A stretch of 6,160 nucleotides of DNA from Gammaproteobacteria bacterium (lineage in GTDB: Bacteria > Pseudomonadota > Gammaproteobacteria > Arenicellales > JAANXG01): the NCBI GenBank assembly GCA_018263405.1, contig JAANXG010000143.1, positions 1-6,160 on the forward strand, read 5' to 3'. The notes under the pieces were generated by a model. It made no database searches, had not been told where the DNA came from, and was given only the letters and a program-made list of their open reading frames with translations. The position numbers and the translations under genes are program-made. Shown in pieces: positions 1 to 6,066 of this stretch. The stretch's first letter is position 1; each line of letters starts with the position of its first letter.

Positions 1-148
1 TCGTGTGTTCGAAACGGCGACCACAGTAATAGCACTCCGCGACCCCATCGTCGTCCACCGCGAGATAAACGCGCGGGTGACCAAACGTCTTGCCCCCGTT
101 GCAGGATACTTCCTCTATTTCATCATCGATTTCAACGATTTCCGGCAC
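1..148 (-). CDS. CHCC-type zinc-finger protein, partial (3' end cut by window edge)
   Basis: Reading the minus strand from a GTG at 148-146 gives 49 residues before the window ends. Residues 16-46 match the zf-CHCC (NDUFS6-like) domain: Cys16, His24, Cys39 and Cys42 are the expected zinc ligands, with the typical GHPRVYL segment after the second glycine and CGRRF at the end. These bacterial proteins are usually about 60-70 residues, so only the last dozen or so are missing. The N-terminus is acidic (residues 2-13). The GTG start is supported by an AGAGG 9 bases upstream. In many gammaproteobacteria such genes sit near ilvE or lipopolysaccharide genes; that neighbourhood is outside this window. 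The precise role is not established. The family assignment is firm, the function is not. Confidence 0.85.
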   Translation of the reverse strand, partial: MPEIVEIDDEIEEVSCNGGKTFGHPRVYLAVDDDGVAECYYCGRRFEHT

Positions 149-194
149 GGAACAATACCTCTTTCGGTTTATGTATCAATACGGCAACCGGGGG

Positions 195-317
195 ACCGGA
201 TTTCCCGGCACGGCATCCGTTTCACCCATCGCCGACCCCAACGGTATCAACAAGATCATTATATCTCAACGGATGGGTGGACTGACCCGGGGGTGGACCT
301 TTTCGGGAAAATCCGGT
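195..317. repeat. nested inverted repeats in the divergent spacer
   Basis: The 149-411 spacer separates two divergent genes. Its outer arms are ACCGGATTTCCC at 195-206 and its complement with one extra A at 305-317. Inner arms CACCCATC (223-230) and GATGGGTG (272-279) are perfectly complementary over 8 bases. A competing pairing is also possible: ATCCGTT (215-221) with AACGGAT (268-274), which shares bases with the inner right arm. The likely -10 box lies in the loop at 258-263. No gene is seen in the spacer, and no clear promoter for the protease gene. Whether the dyads are operators, RNA structure or chance cannot be decided from one sequence. Confidence 0.35.
258..263 (-). promoter_or_regulatory. 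possible -10 box of the zinc-finger gene
   Basis: The minus strand reads TATAAT here, a perfect -10 hexamer about 110 bases upstream of the GTG at 148. The six bases 17 bases further upstream (281-286, GTCAGT on the minus strand) match the -35 consensus poorly, so an activator or a weak promoter would be needed. It would give a leader of roughly 100 nt containing part of the inverted repeats of this spacer. Confidence 0.3.
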
Positions 318-411
318 TCACTAAACGTCCCGTACCGATCGCGAGAACACACCCATAAGCCAAGACCGTTCGATAATCGTCTACCCAGCCGTCCCGCGGC
401 GTTCCCGGCAT

Positions 412-1719
412 ATGGATCGGCGAGAGTTTCTATGGCTGATGTCCGCGGCAGGGGTAGGCTTAAGCACCGGCGTGATGCACGGCTGCGCCACGGATCCGGT
501 GAGCGGCAAAACAGTGCTAGTGGGAATGTCACAGCCCCAAGAGATCAGCATCGACCGACAACAATCGCCGCACCAGTTTTCGGCCGACTACGGGCCGGTT
601 CAAGACGCCGGGGTCGGCGATTACTTGTCCGGCGTCGGACAGCAACTGGCGACCGTCTCCCATCGCCCCGACATGCCGTATTCGTTCCGGGCCGTCAACG
701 CCAATCACGTCAACGCCTATGCGTTTCCCGGTGGAAGTATCGGCGTGACACGGGGAATCCTGGTGGAAATGGAGAACGAGGCGGAGCTGGCCGGGCTGAT
801 GGGCCACGAAGTAGGCCACGTTGCGGCCCGGCACGCCGCCGAACAAGCCGGCAAAACACTGGTGGCGCAGGCGGCGGTGGTGGGGGGCGCCATTTACGCT
901 GAGAGTCAACAAGCCGGATTAGGCAACGTGATTGGAGGGCTCGGCTCATTCGGCGCCGGCGCACTGCTGGCCCACTACAGCCGGAACAACGAACGCGAAA
1001 GCGACAAGCTTGGGATGGGGTATATGGCCCAGACCGGGCACAACCCCGAAGGGATGGCCGGACTCATGGACGTGCTGCGGTCCAAGAACAAAAGCAGGCC
1101 TTCGGCCATGGGCCTGATGTTTTCCACGCACCCCCCGGGCGAGGAACGCTATCGAACCGCACGCCGGCGGACGACCGAGGAGTACTCCGCGTATAGCAAT
1201 GCACCTTTTAATCGCGAGCGTTTTATGGACGAAACCGCACCGATTCACCGGCTCAAACCGACCATACTCGAACAGCAGGAGGGTGAAAAAGAAATGAGCC
1301 GGCAAGCCTTTCAAGCGGCGGAGAGCCATTTTCGCTCGGCCGTGGCGATGACACCGAGCGACTATACCGGTAACGTCCTGCTTGGTAAGAGCCTGATGGC
1401 CCAGGAGCGCATCAAGGAAGCAGACCGTTTTTTCGAGCGTGCCAAAGGAATCTATCCGCGGGAAGCGCAGGCGCGTCATTTGAGCGGTATAACGAAGCTT
1501 TACAGCGGGAAGTACGAGGTTGCCCACGAGGAATTCGACCGTTATGAACAGATGCTGCCCGGCAATCCCAGCACGATCTTTCTGAAGGCCGTGGCACTCG
1601 AAAACATGCGGGAAAGGCGTGCCGCCGCCGAGGAGTACTACCGGTACCTGCAGCAGGTAAACCAGGGCAAGGCGGCCGAGTATTCGCACCAGCGTTTGCA
1701 GCAGTGGGGATACCTGTAA
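412..1719 (+). CDS. M48-family zinc metalloprotease with TPR repeats, Tat-type lipoprotein (BepA/YfgC-like)
   Basis: This is a 435-residue periplasmic metalloprotease. The N-terminus has a twin-arginine motif (RREFL at residues 3-7), a hydrophobic stretch and a Cys25 after Gly24, suggesting Tat export and lipidation, though the lipobox (MHGC) is weak. The catalytic motif HEVGH is at 132-136. The downstream NERESD segment (193-198) supplies the expected third zinc ligand Glu194 and the supporting Asp198. FSTHP at 237-241 holds His240, the position of the BepA histidine switch that can cap the zinc. Residues about 290-430 form several TPR-like helical pairs, as in BepA. In E. coli, BepA assists or degrades stalled outer-membrane proteins such as LptD; a similar quality-control role is inferred. 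ATG 412 places the RR motif correctly but has no clear Shine-Dalgarno. zur follows after 19 bp, so the two may be co-transcribed. Confidence 0.92.
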   Translation: MDRREFLWLMSAAGVGLSTGVMHGCATDPVSGKTVLVGMSQPQEISIDRQQSPHQFSADYGPVQDAGVGDYLSGVGQQLATVSHRPDMPYSFRAVNANHVNAYAFPGGSIGVTRGILVEMENEAELAGLMGHEVGHVAARHAAEQAGKTLVAQAAVVGGAIYAESQQAGLGNVIGGLGSFGAGALLAHYSRNNERESDKLGMGYMAQTGHNPEGMAGLMDVLRSKNKSRPSAMGLMFSTHPPGEERYRTARRRTTEEYSAYSNAPFNRERFMDETAPIHRLKPTILEQQEGEKEMSRQAFQAAESHFRSAVAMTPSDYTGNVLLGKSLMAQERIKEADRFFERAKGIYPREAQARHLSGITKLYSGKYEVAHEEFDRYEQMLPGNPSTIFLKAVALENMRERRAAAEEYYRYLQQVNQGKAAEYSHQRLQQWGYL

Positions 1720-1738
1720 GCATGGCGGCGGCCCGCTT

Positions 1739-2230
1739 ATGAGCGCTCGCGTCATCGCGCCCTTTCATGGCGGTCATGATCACGAACGGTGCCTGGCGCG
1801 GGCTTTGGAAAACGCAGAGCGCGTATGCCGGTCCCAGGGTCTACGGTTCACGGCGCTGAGGCGTCACGCCCTGGAACTCGTTTGGCGCAGTCACAGGCCG
1901 GTCGGCGCCTATGATGTCATGGATGGACTTCGAAAACTCGGACACCGGCCCGCACCGCCGACGGCTTATCGGGCGCTCGAATTCCTCCACCAGGCGGGCC
2001 TGATCCATCGAATCGAATCGCTGAATGCCTTCGTCGGCTGCGCCGACCCGGAGTACTCGCACGCAGGACAGTTTTTCATTTGCGATCAATGCAACCGGGT
2101 TGCTGAAATCGACGATGCCGTCCTTATTCATCAGATCTCGCAACATGCGAACGAACTGGGATTCACGACACGCGAACAAACCATCGAAATCCATGGCCGC
2201 TGCGCCGACTGCAAATCCGATCGGATGTGA
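1739..2230 (+). CDS. zur: Zur, zinc uptake regulator (Fur family)
   Basis: This 163-residue Fur-family repressor represses zinc uptake genes when loaded with Zn(II). Residues about 20-85 are the winged helix, with the recognition segment PPTAYRALEFL at 73-83 nearly identical to the E. coli Zur helix. The dimerisation part keeps both CxxC pairs (Cys115/Cys118 and Cys155/Cys158) for structural zinc. By alignment from memory with E. coli Zur, His90, Cys101, His108 and Glu123 correspond to its regulatory zinc ligands. This ligand set and the HRIES segment favour Zur over Fur or PerR. Unlike E. coli Zur, which has a His-rich C-terminus, this protein has a His-rich N-terminus (His10, His13, His15, then Cys18) and ends soon after the last CxxC. 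It starts 19 bp after the protease stop and has no obvious Shine-Dalgarno, which suggests an operon. No znuABC genes are in view. Confidence 0.92.
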   Translation: MSARVIAPFHGGHDHERCLARALENAERVCRSQGLRFTALRRHALELVWRSHRPVGAYDVMDGLRKLGHRPAPPTAYRALEFLHQAGLIHRIESLNAFVGCADPEYSHAGQFFICDQCNRVAEIDDAVLIHQISQHANELGFTTREQTIEIHGRCADCKSDRM

Positions 2231-2326
2231 TTGAAACCGAGCTCAAAAATGGGAGTTCACGTCTACCCTGCCCCCATATCCTTGCGCGGAGTTATCGAGC
2301 TACACGAGTCGTTCGAAGTCGTATAT

Positions 2327-2677
2327 TTATCCTTGTTCGAGCCGCTGCGCGCAATCCACGCAGTAGTCCGCCGCCGGGTCGATCTCCAATCTTGCGACCG
2401 GGATCCCCTTGTCGCATTCCTCGCACCGGCCATAATCGCCTTCATCGATCCTGGCCAATGCGGAGCGAAGGCGAATGATCTCCGCCCGATTACGTTCCAG
2501 CGAAGCGATCGACAACGCCTGGGATTGCAAAGCGTCCTGACGGCTCAACCGGCCCACCCGCGTCTGGTCCAATTCCACCGGCTGGGCCTCGTCACGTTTT
2601 GACGCTTCGGCGGCCGTCAATTCGGCTAACCGCTCGCCAATCAAGGCGCGAAATCTGGAGATTTGTTCAGAAGTCAT
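2327..2677 (-). CDS. TraR/DksA-family C4 zinc-finger protein
   Basis: A small 116-residue TraR/DksA-family protein on the minus strand, convergent with zur. The N-terminal two thirds are helical and charged, with an RVGRLSRQDALQSQ stretch (about residues 41-54) typical of short DksA-like proteins. The C-terminus holds a complete C4 zinc finger: Cys85, Cys88, Cys106 and Cys109. Proteins of this family enter the secondary channel of RNA polymerase or have unknown targets. This one is shorter than DksA (about 150 residues) and lacks its long N-terminal part, so it is not called dksA. ATG 2677 is preferred because a weak GAAAGA lies 8 bases upstream; a GTG at 2683 would add two residues. The 96-bp gap to zur shows no convincing terminator. 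Some pseudomonads have a cysteine-free DksA paralogue under Zur control, but this protein keeps all four cysteines. Confidence 0.88.
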   Translation of the reverse strand: MTSEQISRFRALIGERLAELTAAEASKRDEAQPVELDQTRVGRLSRQDALQSQALSIASLERNRAEIIRLRSALARIDEGDYGRCEECDKGIPVARLEIDPAADYCVDCAQRLEQG

Positions 2678-2777
2678 CGGCACAATCTTTCACTAACACT
2701 CGTATGGGAGCAGGGTTGTCTTTCCACGCTTCGCCTCTCGCGGCAGCAGCATAGAGAAATACCACGTTATATTCTAC

Positions 2778-2793
2778 GCGCCGGTGCCGGCGC
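2778..2793. promoter_or_regulatory. perfect GC-rich inverted repeat upstream of ydbH
   Basis: GCGCCGG and CCGGCGC (2778-2784 and 2787-2793) are perfect complements around a 2-base centre, 26 bases before the ydbH start. The site lies in the 142-bp divergent spacer between the DksA-like gene and ydbH. It could be a 5' leader hairpin or an operator. An AT-rich TATATT at 2768-2773 just upstream is a candidate -10, but no matching -35 is visible. No other gene is seen in this spacer. Confidence 0.35.
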
Positions 2794-2819
2794 CCGTTGC
2801 GTTATGATCGCCCTCGGAT

Positions 2820-4994
2820 ATGGGCACACGAAGCAAACGTATTCTGATCGCGCTGGCTGTTGTCGGCGGCCTCGTCGCTGCCGCCTACGCGGCGGCACCG
2901 GCACTACTTGCCGCCATCATCGTGCGCACCCTGAGCGGGTTTGTCGGAATCCAAAAACTGGAGATCGAATCCGTCGGACTGAACCGCATCGACGTCGCTA
3001 TCGTTCGCGCAGGCAATGGACAACTGCGCTTCGAGGCGCAACAAGCCATCGTTCGATTCGATCCGTGGCCGTTCGAGATTCAGGCAATCGACATCGATCG
3101 AGCGCATGTGGCGATTTCGGATCTATCGTCCGGCTCCGAGCAGGCGACATCAGCACTGATCCTACCGTCTTTCCCCTTGAGCATTGAAGAGCTGTCAGTT
3201 CGGGTGTCCATGCCGTGGGGGCCATTATTCATTCCCGTATCAGTCAGAACCGGGCGCGGCGCAGCCGGCGGCTTGGAAGCCGAAGTCAAGAGCCACGAGT
3301 TTTCAGCACGCCTCGGCAATCCGGGAAAACATCGATATAAACTCGATGTGCATGATTCGGATAACGCGGAATTATTGTCACTGGGCGCCCGATTCCACGG
3401 CGGCTCTCCCTTCGACTTTAACGGCAGTGTCGACTTGCCAAAAATAACACAATGGATTCGCGCGAGCGAGGCGTTACCAACGGCTTGGAAAACCGCACTG
3501 GCCGCATTTGACCTCGACAGCGACGGTATTCGGTTCACCGGCACACTGGAACGGGATAAAGATTTTTCGGCGCAAATACTGGGCAATGTTATTGTGCACG
3601 ACAATCGACGTAAATCCGAACGCCTGTTTGAACTCATGGAGTTCCGGTCCGGGACAGGTTATGAACTTGTCCGTTCCGGTACATCATGGTCCGGTTCAGG
3701 TGACGCCGCGTTTCGGGTTGGACTCGATCCGGAAACGACGATGACCGGACGGTCCCCGGCGTGGCGTTGGGTTGACGACAACTTCGCCGTGAGCGCAGCG
3801 GACCCGAGTCTGATCCAGCTCGGATTAAAAGCGGACAAGGTCGAAATTTCCACTCCCGGATTATCCACGGTCAATGCGACCGGTGACCTCCGTTTCCAAG
3901 GTGTGCGCATGGCCGGCTGGCCGCAAACGCTGCCATACTATGAAGTCGATGGAAATTGGTCGTGGCGGGACAATTCGTTCCAGGCCGAAGGAACCGGCAC
4001 CGGGCCGGCTCTGCCGGACTTGATCTGGAAGCTCAAAACCGGGGGCGATCGGGGTAGTGTTGAAATAACCAGCCGGCACGCGCTCGCGCCACTCGCCCCC
4101 AGCTTGAAACAATACACCCAGGTTTTGGCCCGGGAGTCGAATATCAAAACCGGGGAACTCGACGGCCAATACCGTTTCGAGTGGACCGCCGATCATCGGC
4201 AAACGTCACTCGCCGTGACTGTCGAACCCGTGGATGCCGACCTCGACGAGATGCAGGTCCGCGGCTTAACGGTCCAGATAAGCAACGAGGGAGACAGCCT
4301 TGACGAATTGAGACTCGCCATATCGGCACCGACGCTTAAACTGGCGGCGGGCGCGGTGGCTCAAGATTTCAAAATGAAGCTGCGTCTGTCTCCTCCGGAG
4401 CTCCGGATCGATGCCGCACGCACGCGTTTGCTCCACGGCACCATATCGATCCGCCCCATTTCGATTAACCTGGCTGACGAGAAGTTCGAGTTGTTCGCGG
4501 ATATCGACAATTTATCGCTCGAAAAACTCATGGCGCTATTCGAGCTGGACACGATGGAATTGACGGGTGAAGTCTCGGGTCCGGTGCGCCTTGTTTACAA
4601 GCGTAACCAAGGCGTGGAAATCAATAAAGGACAACTGCACAGCGTGCACCCCGGGGTCTTGCGACTGAGCGTGAACCGGGAATCCAAAACGGCCGCTCAG
4701 TTCGACAATATTGCGCTTCGTGCCCTTGAAAATTTCCAGTATGACGATCTGAAGGCCACATTGCTGTACAAACCCGGTGGCGAGTACCGGATCACCGCGC
4801 GAATCGTCGGGGAAAACCCGAAGGTTCTCGATGGACATCCGATTGCTTTGAACCCCACCATCCAGGGCCGGCTTCCAGCTCTTTTCCGGGCGTTTTTCGT
4901 AAGCGGCGATTTCAGCCGATCTATTATAGAAACACTCCAGAAAGAACGTGCCCTGTCAACGCCGGGGGAGACATCGACGTTAGAAAACAATTAA
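2820..4994 (+). CDS. ydbH: YdbH-family intermembrane phospholipid transport protein (AsmA-like)
   Basis: This 724-residue protein has one N-terminal membrane segment (about residues 8-34, rich in Ala, Val and Leu) and a long region of beta-strand-like alternation, as expected for the periplasmic hydrophobic groove of AsmA-like proteins. The C-terminal part carries the YdbH family signature: an ALENFQYDDL segment around 630-640, then a conserved GENP...LDGHPIALN segment at 664-678. In E. coli, YdbH acts redundantly with TamB and YhdP to move phospholipid from the inner to the outer membrane, docking on the lipoprotein YnbE. The ynbE and ydbL genes follow, which confirms the assignment. It is shorter than E. 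coli YdbH (about 880 residues), so the groove may be shorter. ATG 2820 is the only sensible start before the membrane helix; its ribosome site (CTCGGA) is weak. The first gene of the operon; ynbE begins 35 bp after its stop. Confidence 0.9.
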   Translation: MGTRSKRILIALAVVGGLVAAAYAAAPALLAAIIVRTLSGFVGIQKLEIESVGLNRIDVAIVRAGNGQLRFEAQQAIVRFDPWPFEIQAIDIDRAHVAISDLSSGSEQATSALILPSFPLSIEELSVRVSMPWGPLFIPVSVRTGRGAAGGLEAEVKSHEFSARLGNPGKHRYKLDVHDSDNAELLSLGARFHGGSPFDFNGSVDLPKITQWIRASEALPTAWKTALAAFDLDSDGIRFTGTLERDKDFSAQILGNVIVHDNRRKSERLFELMEFRSGTGYELVRSGTSWSGSGDAAFRVGLDPETTMTGRSPAWRWVDDNFAVSAADPSLIQLGLKADKVEISTPGLSTVNATGDLRFQGVRMAGWPQTLPYYEVDGNWSWRDNSFQAEGTGTGPALPDLIWKLKTGGDRGSVEITSRHALAPLAPSLKQYTQVLARESNIKTGELDGQYRFEWTADHRQTSLAVTVEPVDADLDEMQVRGLTVQISNEGDSLDELRLAISAPTLKLAAGAVAQDFKMKLRLSPPELRIDAARTRLLHGTISIRPISINLADEKFELFADIDNLSLEKLMALFELDTMELTGEVSGPVRLVYKRNQGVEINKGQLHSVHPGVLRLSVNRESKTAAQFDNIALRALENFQYDDLKATLLYKPGGEYRITARIVGENPKVLDGHPIALNPTIQGRLPALFRAFFVSGDFSRSIIETLQKERALSTPGETSTLENN

Positions 4995-4997
4995 AAT

Positions 4998-5011
4998 GGC
5001 GGTTATCCGCC
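4998..5011 (+). other. short intercistronic hairpin between ydbH and ynbE
   Basis: GGCGG-TTAT-CCGCC forms a perfect 5-bp stem with a 4-base loop in the 35-bp gap between the two genes. No U-run follows, so it is unlikely to be a terminator. It could protect the upstream mRNA end or adjust ynbE translation. The stem is short enough to be chance. Confidence 0.25.
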
Positions 5012-5029
5012 CAATCGAGTCTAAATGGT

Positions 5030-5221
5030 ATGAAACTGCAACTATGCGGCACGGCCGTCTTGGCCCTCTTGTGGATTACGGCGTGCTCCCCCACTGTGAG
5101 GATGGAAGCGCCGGAAAAGCCGATCGAGATCAACATGAACATCAACATCAAGCATGAAGTTCTTGTCAAAGTCGAAAAGGACATCGATATGATGCTGGAA
5201 GAAAACGACGAATTGTTTTAA
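5030..5221 (+). CDS. ynbE: YnbE-family small outer-membrane lipoprotein
   Basis: This 63-residue lipoprotein has a short signal peptide ending in the lipobox ITAC, so Cys19 would be lipidated. The mature part contains the family signature: a proline-rich EAPEKPIEIN segment (26-35), then an alternating MNINIKHEVLVKV strand (36-48), and an acidic end finishing in ELF. The pattern and length closely follow E. coli YnbE (61 residues). In E. coli, YnbE sits in the outer membrane and stacks its strand onto the C-terminal end of YdbH to complete the intermembrane lipid bridge. The stop codon TAA is part of the TTAA that borders the inserted hairpin element, so the protein is intact although the next operon gene is pushed away. 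The start has only a weak purine stretch upstream; an overlapping ATG at 5025 is in another frame. Confidence 0.93.
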   Translation: MKLQLCGTAVLALLWITACSPTVRMEAPEKPIEINMNINIKHEVLVKVEKDIDMMLEENDELF

Positions 5222-5384
5222 GGGCACCTCTATTCATTGTGGGCAAGAAAGGTTGAGAGACGAAATATCCAAGATCAAGGCGAAATTCGCAGGTAATAGC
5301 CAGCTATTGCGAAGGATTTCAACGCGGATATTGGATATATTGGACTCAAGATTTCCGGCCATCAATAAATAGAGATGCCCTTAA
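5218..5384. mobile_element. MITE-like hairpin element with TTAA-flanked terminal inverted repeats
   Basis: A non-coding insertion between ynbE and ydbL. The left end (5218-5239) and the complement of the right end (5363-5384) agree over 22 bases with two C/T differences, starting TTAAGGGCA. TTAA at both ends is probably the duplicated target, leaving a 159-bp element at 5222-5380. The interior is also palindromic: ATATCCAA (5265-5272) pairs with TTGGATAT (5331-5338), and the exact centre is AATAGC-CA-GCTATT (5295-5308). The whole transcript could fold into a single long hairpin. There is no transposase gene, so it would move in trans. A 4-base TTAA target fits the YTAR-type duplications of some IS5-family elements, but that link is an inference. 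Deleting 5222-5384 restores a 16-bp ynbE-ydbL gap with a good ribosome site, which supports insertion. It may reduce or uncouple ydbL expression. Confidence 0.82.
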
Positions 5385-5388
5385 GCGC

Positions 5389-5392
5389 GGAG
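5389..5392 (+). promoter_or_regulatory. ribosome binding site of ydbL
   Basis: GGAG lies 8 bases before the ydbL ATG and starts only 4 bases after the right TTAA of the inserted element. The insertion therefore left the translation signal of ydbL untouched. It supports ATG 5401 as the start. Confidence 0.65.
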
Positions 5393-5400
5393 CGAATAGA

Positions 5401-5706
5401 ATGTCTAGCCAAGAATTGATTAAAACCGTGACAAAATCCCTGATCCTGGGAGCATTGTTTATTTTTTCCTTGACGGCCGTCCATGCAGTCAATGTCGGTC
5501 AAGCCAAACAGCAGGGAATGGCCTGCGAATTGCCCACCGGTTATCTACAGGCCAGGAATAATGCCACCCCCGAAGTGAAAGCGATGGTGGTCGATATCAA
5601 TGCCAAGAGGAAAGCGGAGTACACCAGGATTGCCAACGAAAATGGTGTCAAACCCGAAAACGTCGGCCTCTTAACCGCAAAAAAGCTGGGACCCAAGTGC
5701 CCATAG
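5401..5706 (+). CDS. ydbL: YdbL-family periplasmic protein (DUF1318), short variant
   Basis: This 101-residue secreted protein has a signal peptide with hydrophobic core at about 13-27 and a likely cut after VHA (residue 29). The mature 72 residues follow the YdbL/DUF1318 pattern: an N-terminal AKxQG motif, a GYL segment, then a helical stretch around VVDINAKRKAEYTRIANENGV (59-79) and a final LTAKKL. In E. coli, YdbL is a periplasmic partner that modulates YnbE assembly with YdbH. Two points are odd. The protein stops at GPKCP, without the tail of about 20 residues ending near a conserved Trp that E. coli YdbL has. It also has Cys42 and Cys100, which could form a disulphide and are absent from the E. 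coli protein. Third gene of the operon, now 179 bp from ynbE because of the hairpin insertion. GC is visibly lower than in ydbH. Confidence 0.85.
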   Translation: MSSQELIKTVTKSLILGALFIFSLTAVHAVNVGQAKQQGMACELPTGYLQARNNATPEVKAMVVDINAKRKAEYTRIANENGVKPENVGLLTAKKLGPKCP

Positions 5707-5721
5707 TTACGTAGTTTGCAT

Positions 5722-5742
5722 CCGAACGAGCGCCTCGTTAGG
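5722..5742. terminator. possible hairpin between convergent ydbL and hsdR remnant
   Basis: CCGAACGAG-CGC-CTCGTTAGG forms a 9-pair stem with one G-A mismatch and a 3-base loop, 16 bases after the ydbL stop. Its place between convergent genes suits a terminator, but neither strand has a T-run after it, so intrinsic termination would be weak. Confidence 0.3.
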
Positions 5743-5756
5743 CATTCTGATGTGCA

Positions 5757-6056
5757 CTAAGCCGCCCATCTCTGGTGATTGATCGCCAAATCAAGCGTCA
5801 ATTCAAATACTTTGTCACGCTTCTGGATAAACAATTCTTTGTCGTAGCTCTCTTCGGGGAGATACTCATCCAATACGGCGCCCATCTCATCCCGCACTGC
5901 AAGCCGGGTTTGACTGTCCTTGAACCAATCCTGGACAAGTACTTTCGGCTTTTGTTCGGTCAGGCGCTTTAATAATGCCTTGGCGGCGAGCCGGACTTTT
6001 TTCTCATCCGATTTGGTCATTTTATCTTTACTTAGTACCCTTGGGCATAAATACAC
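5757..6056 (-). pseudogene. orphan C-terminal fragment of a type I restriction enzyme HsdR subunit
   Basis: The minus-strand frame encodes at most 99 residues that resemble the extreme C-terminus of type I restriction HsdR proteins: a KKVRLAAKALLKRL helix, VQDWFKDSQTR, then VLDEYLPEESYDKELF and a closing helix ending RWAA. The full subunit has roughly 750-1100 residues with nuclease and helicase domains; none is present here. An in-frame TGA (complement of 6063-6065) closes the frame just before the hairpin repeat at 6067, so no more coding lies upstream in this window. Nearest starts are ATG 6020 and GTG 6056, neither with a convincing ribosome site. This is best read as the 3' remnant of a lost restriction gene. 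A free-standing C-terminal domain protein is possible but less likely. GC is visibly low, in line with acquired DNA. Confidence 0.75.
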
Positions 6057-6066
6057 ACACGTTCAG

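Noticed and set aside
372..377. GATAAT as -10 box for the protease gene
   Set aside because: No acceptable -35 element exists at the right distance and the match alone is too common to support a promoter.
90..902. Plus-strand open frame covering the spacer and the start of the protease gene
   Set aside because: Its translation is Arg/Gly-rich low-complexity material typical of a shifted frame of a GC-rich gene, and it conflicts with the well-supported protease frame.
946..1755. Long antisense open frame opposite the M48 protease gene
   Set aside because: It lies fully over a gene with clear catalytic motifs, its translation resembles no family I know, and such frames are common opposite GC-rich codons.
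2231..2326. Bidirectional terminator between zur and the DksA-like gene
   Set aside because: Only short, mismatched stems are present and there is no T-run on either strand.
2765..2780. Possible Zur box near the DksA-like and ydbH promoters
   Set aside because: Only one half, GTTATA, matches the gammaproteobacterial Zur consensus; the second half agrees at about 3 of 6 positions, so it is not supportable.
5722..5760. Integron attC-like site (GTTAGGC resembles the GTTRRRY core)
   Set aside because: The required partner RYYYAAC box and the spaced inner boxes are absent, and the flanking genes are not cassettes.
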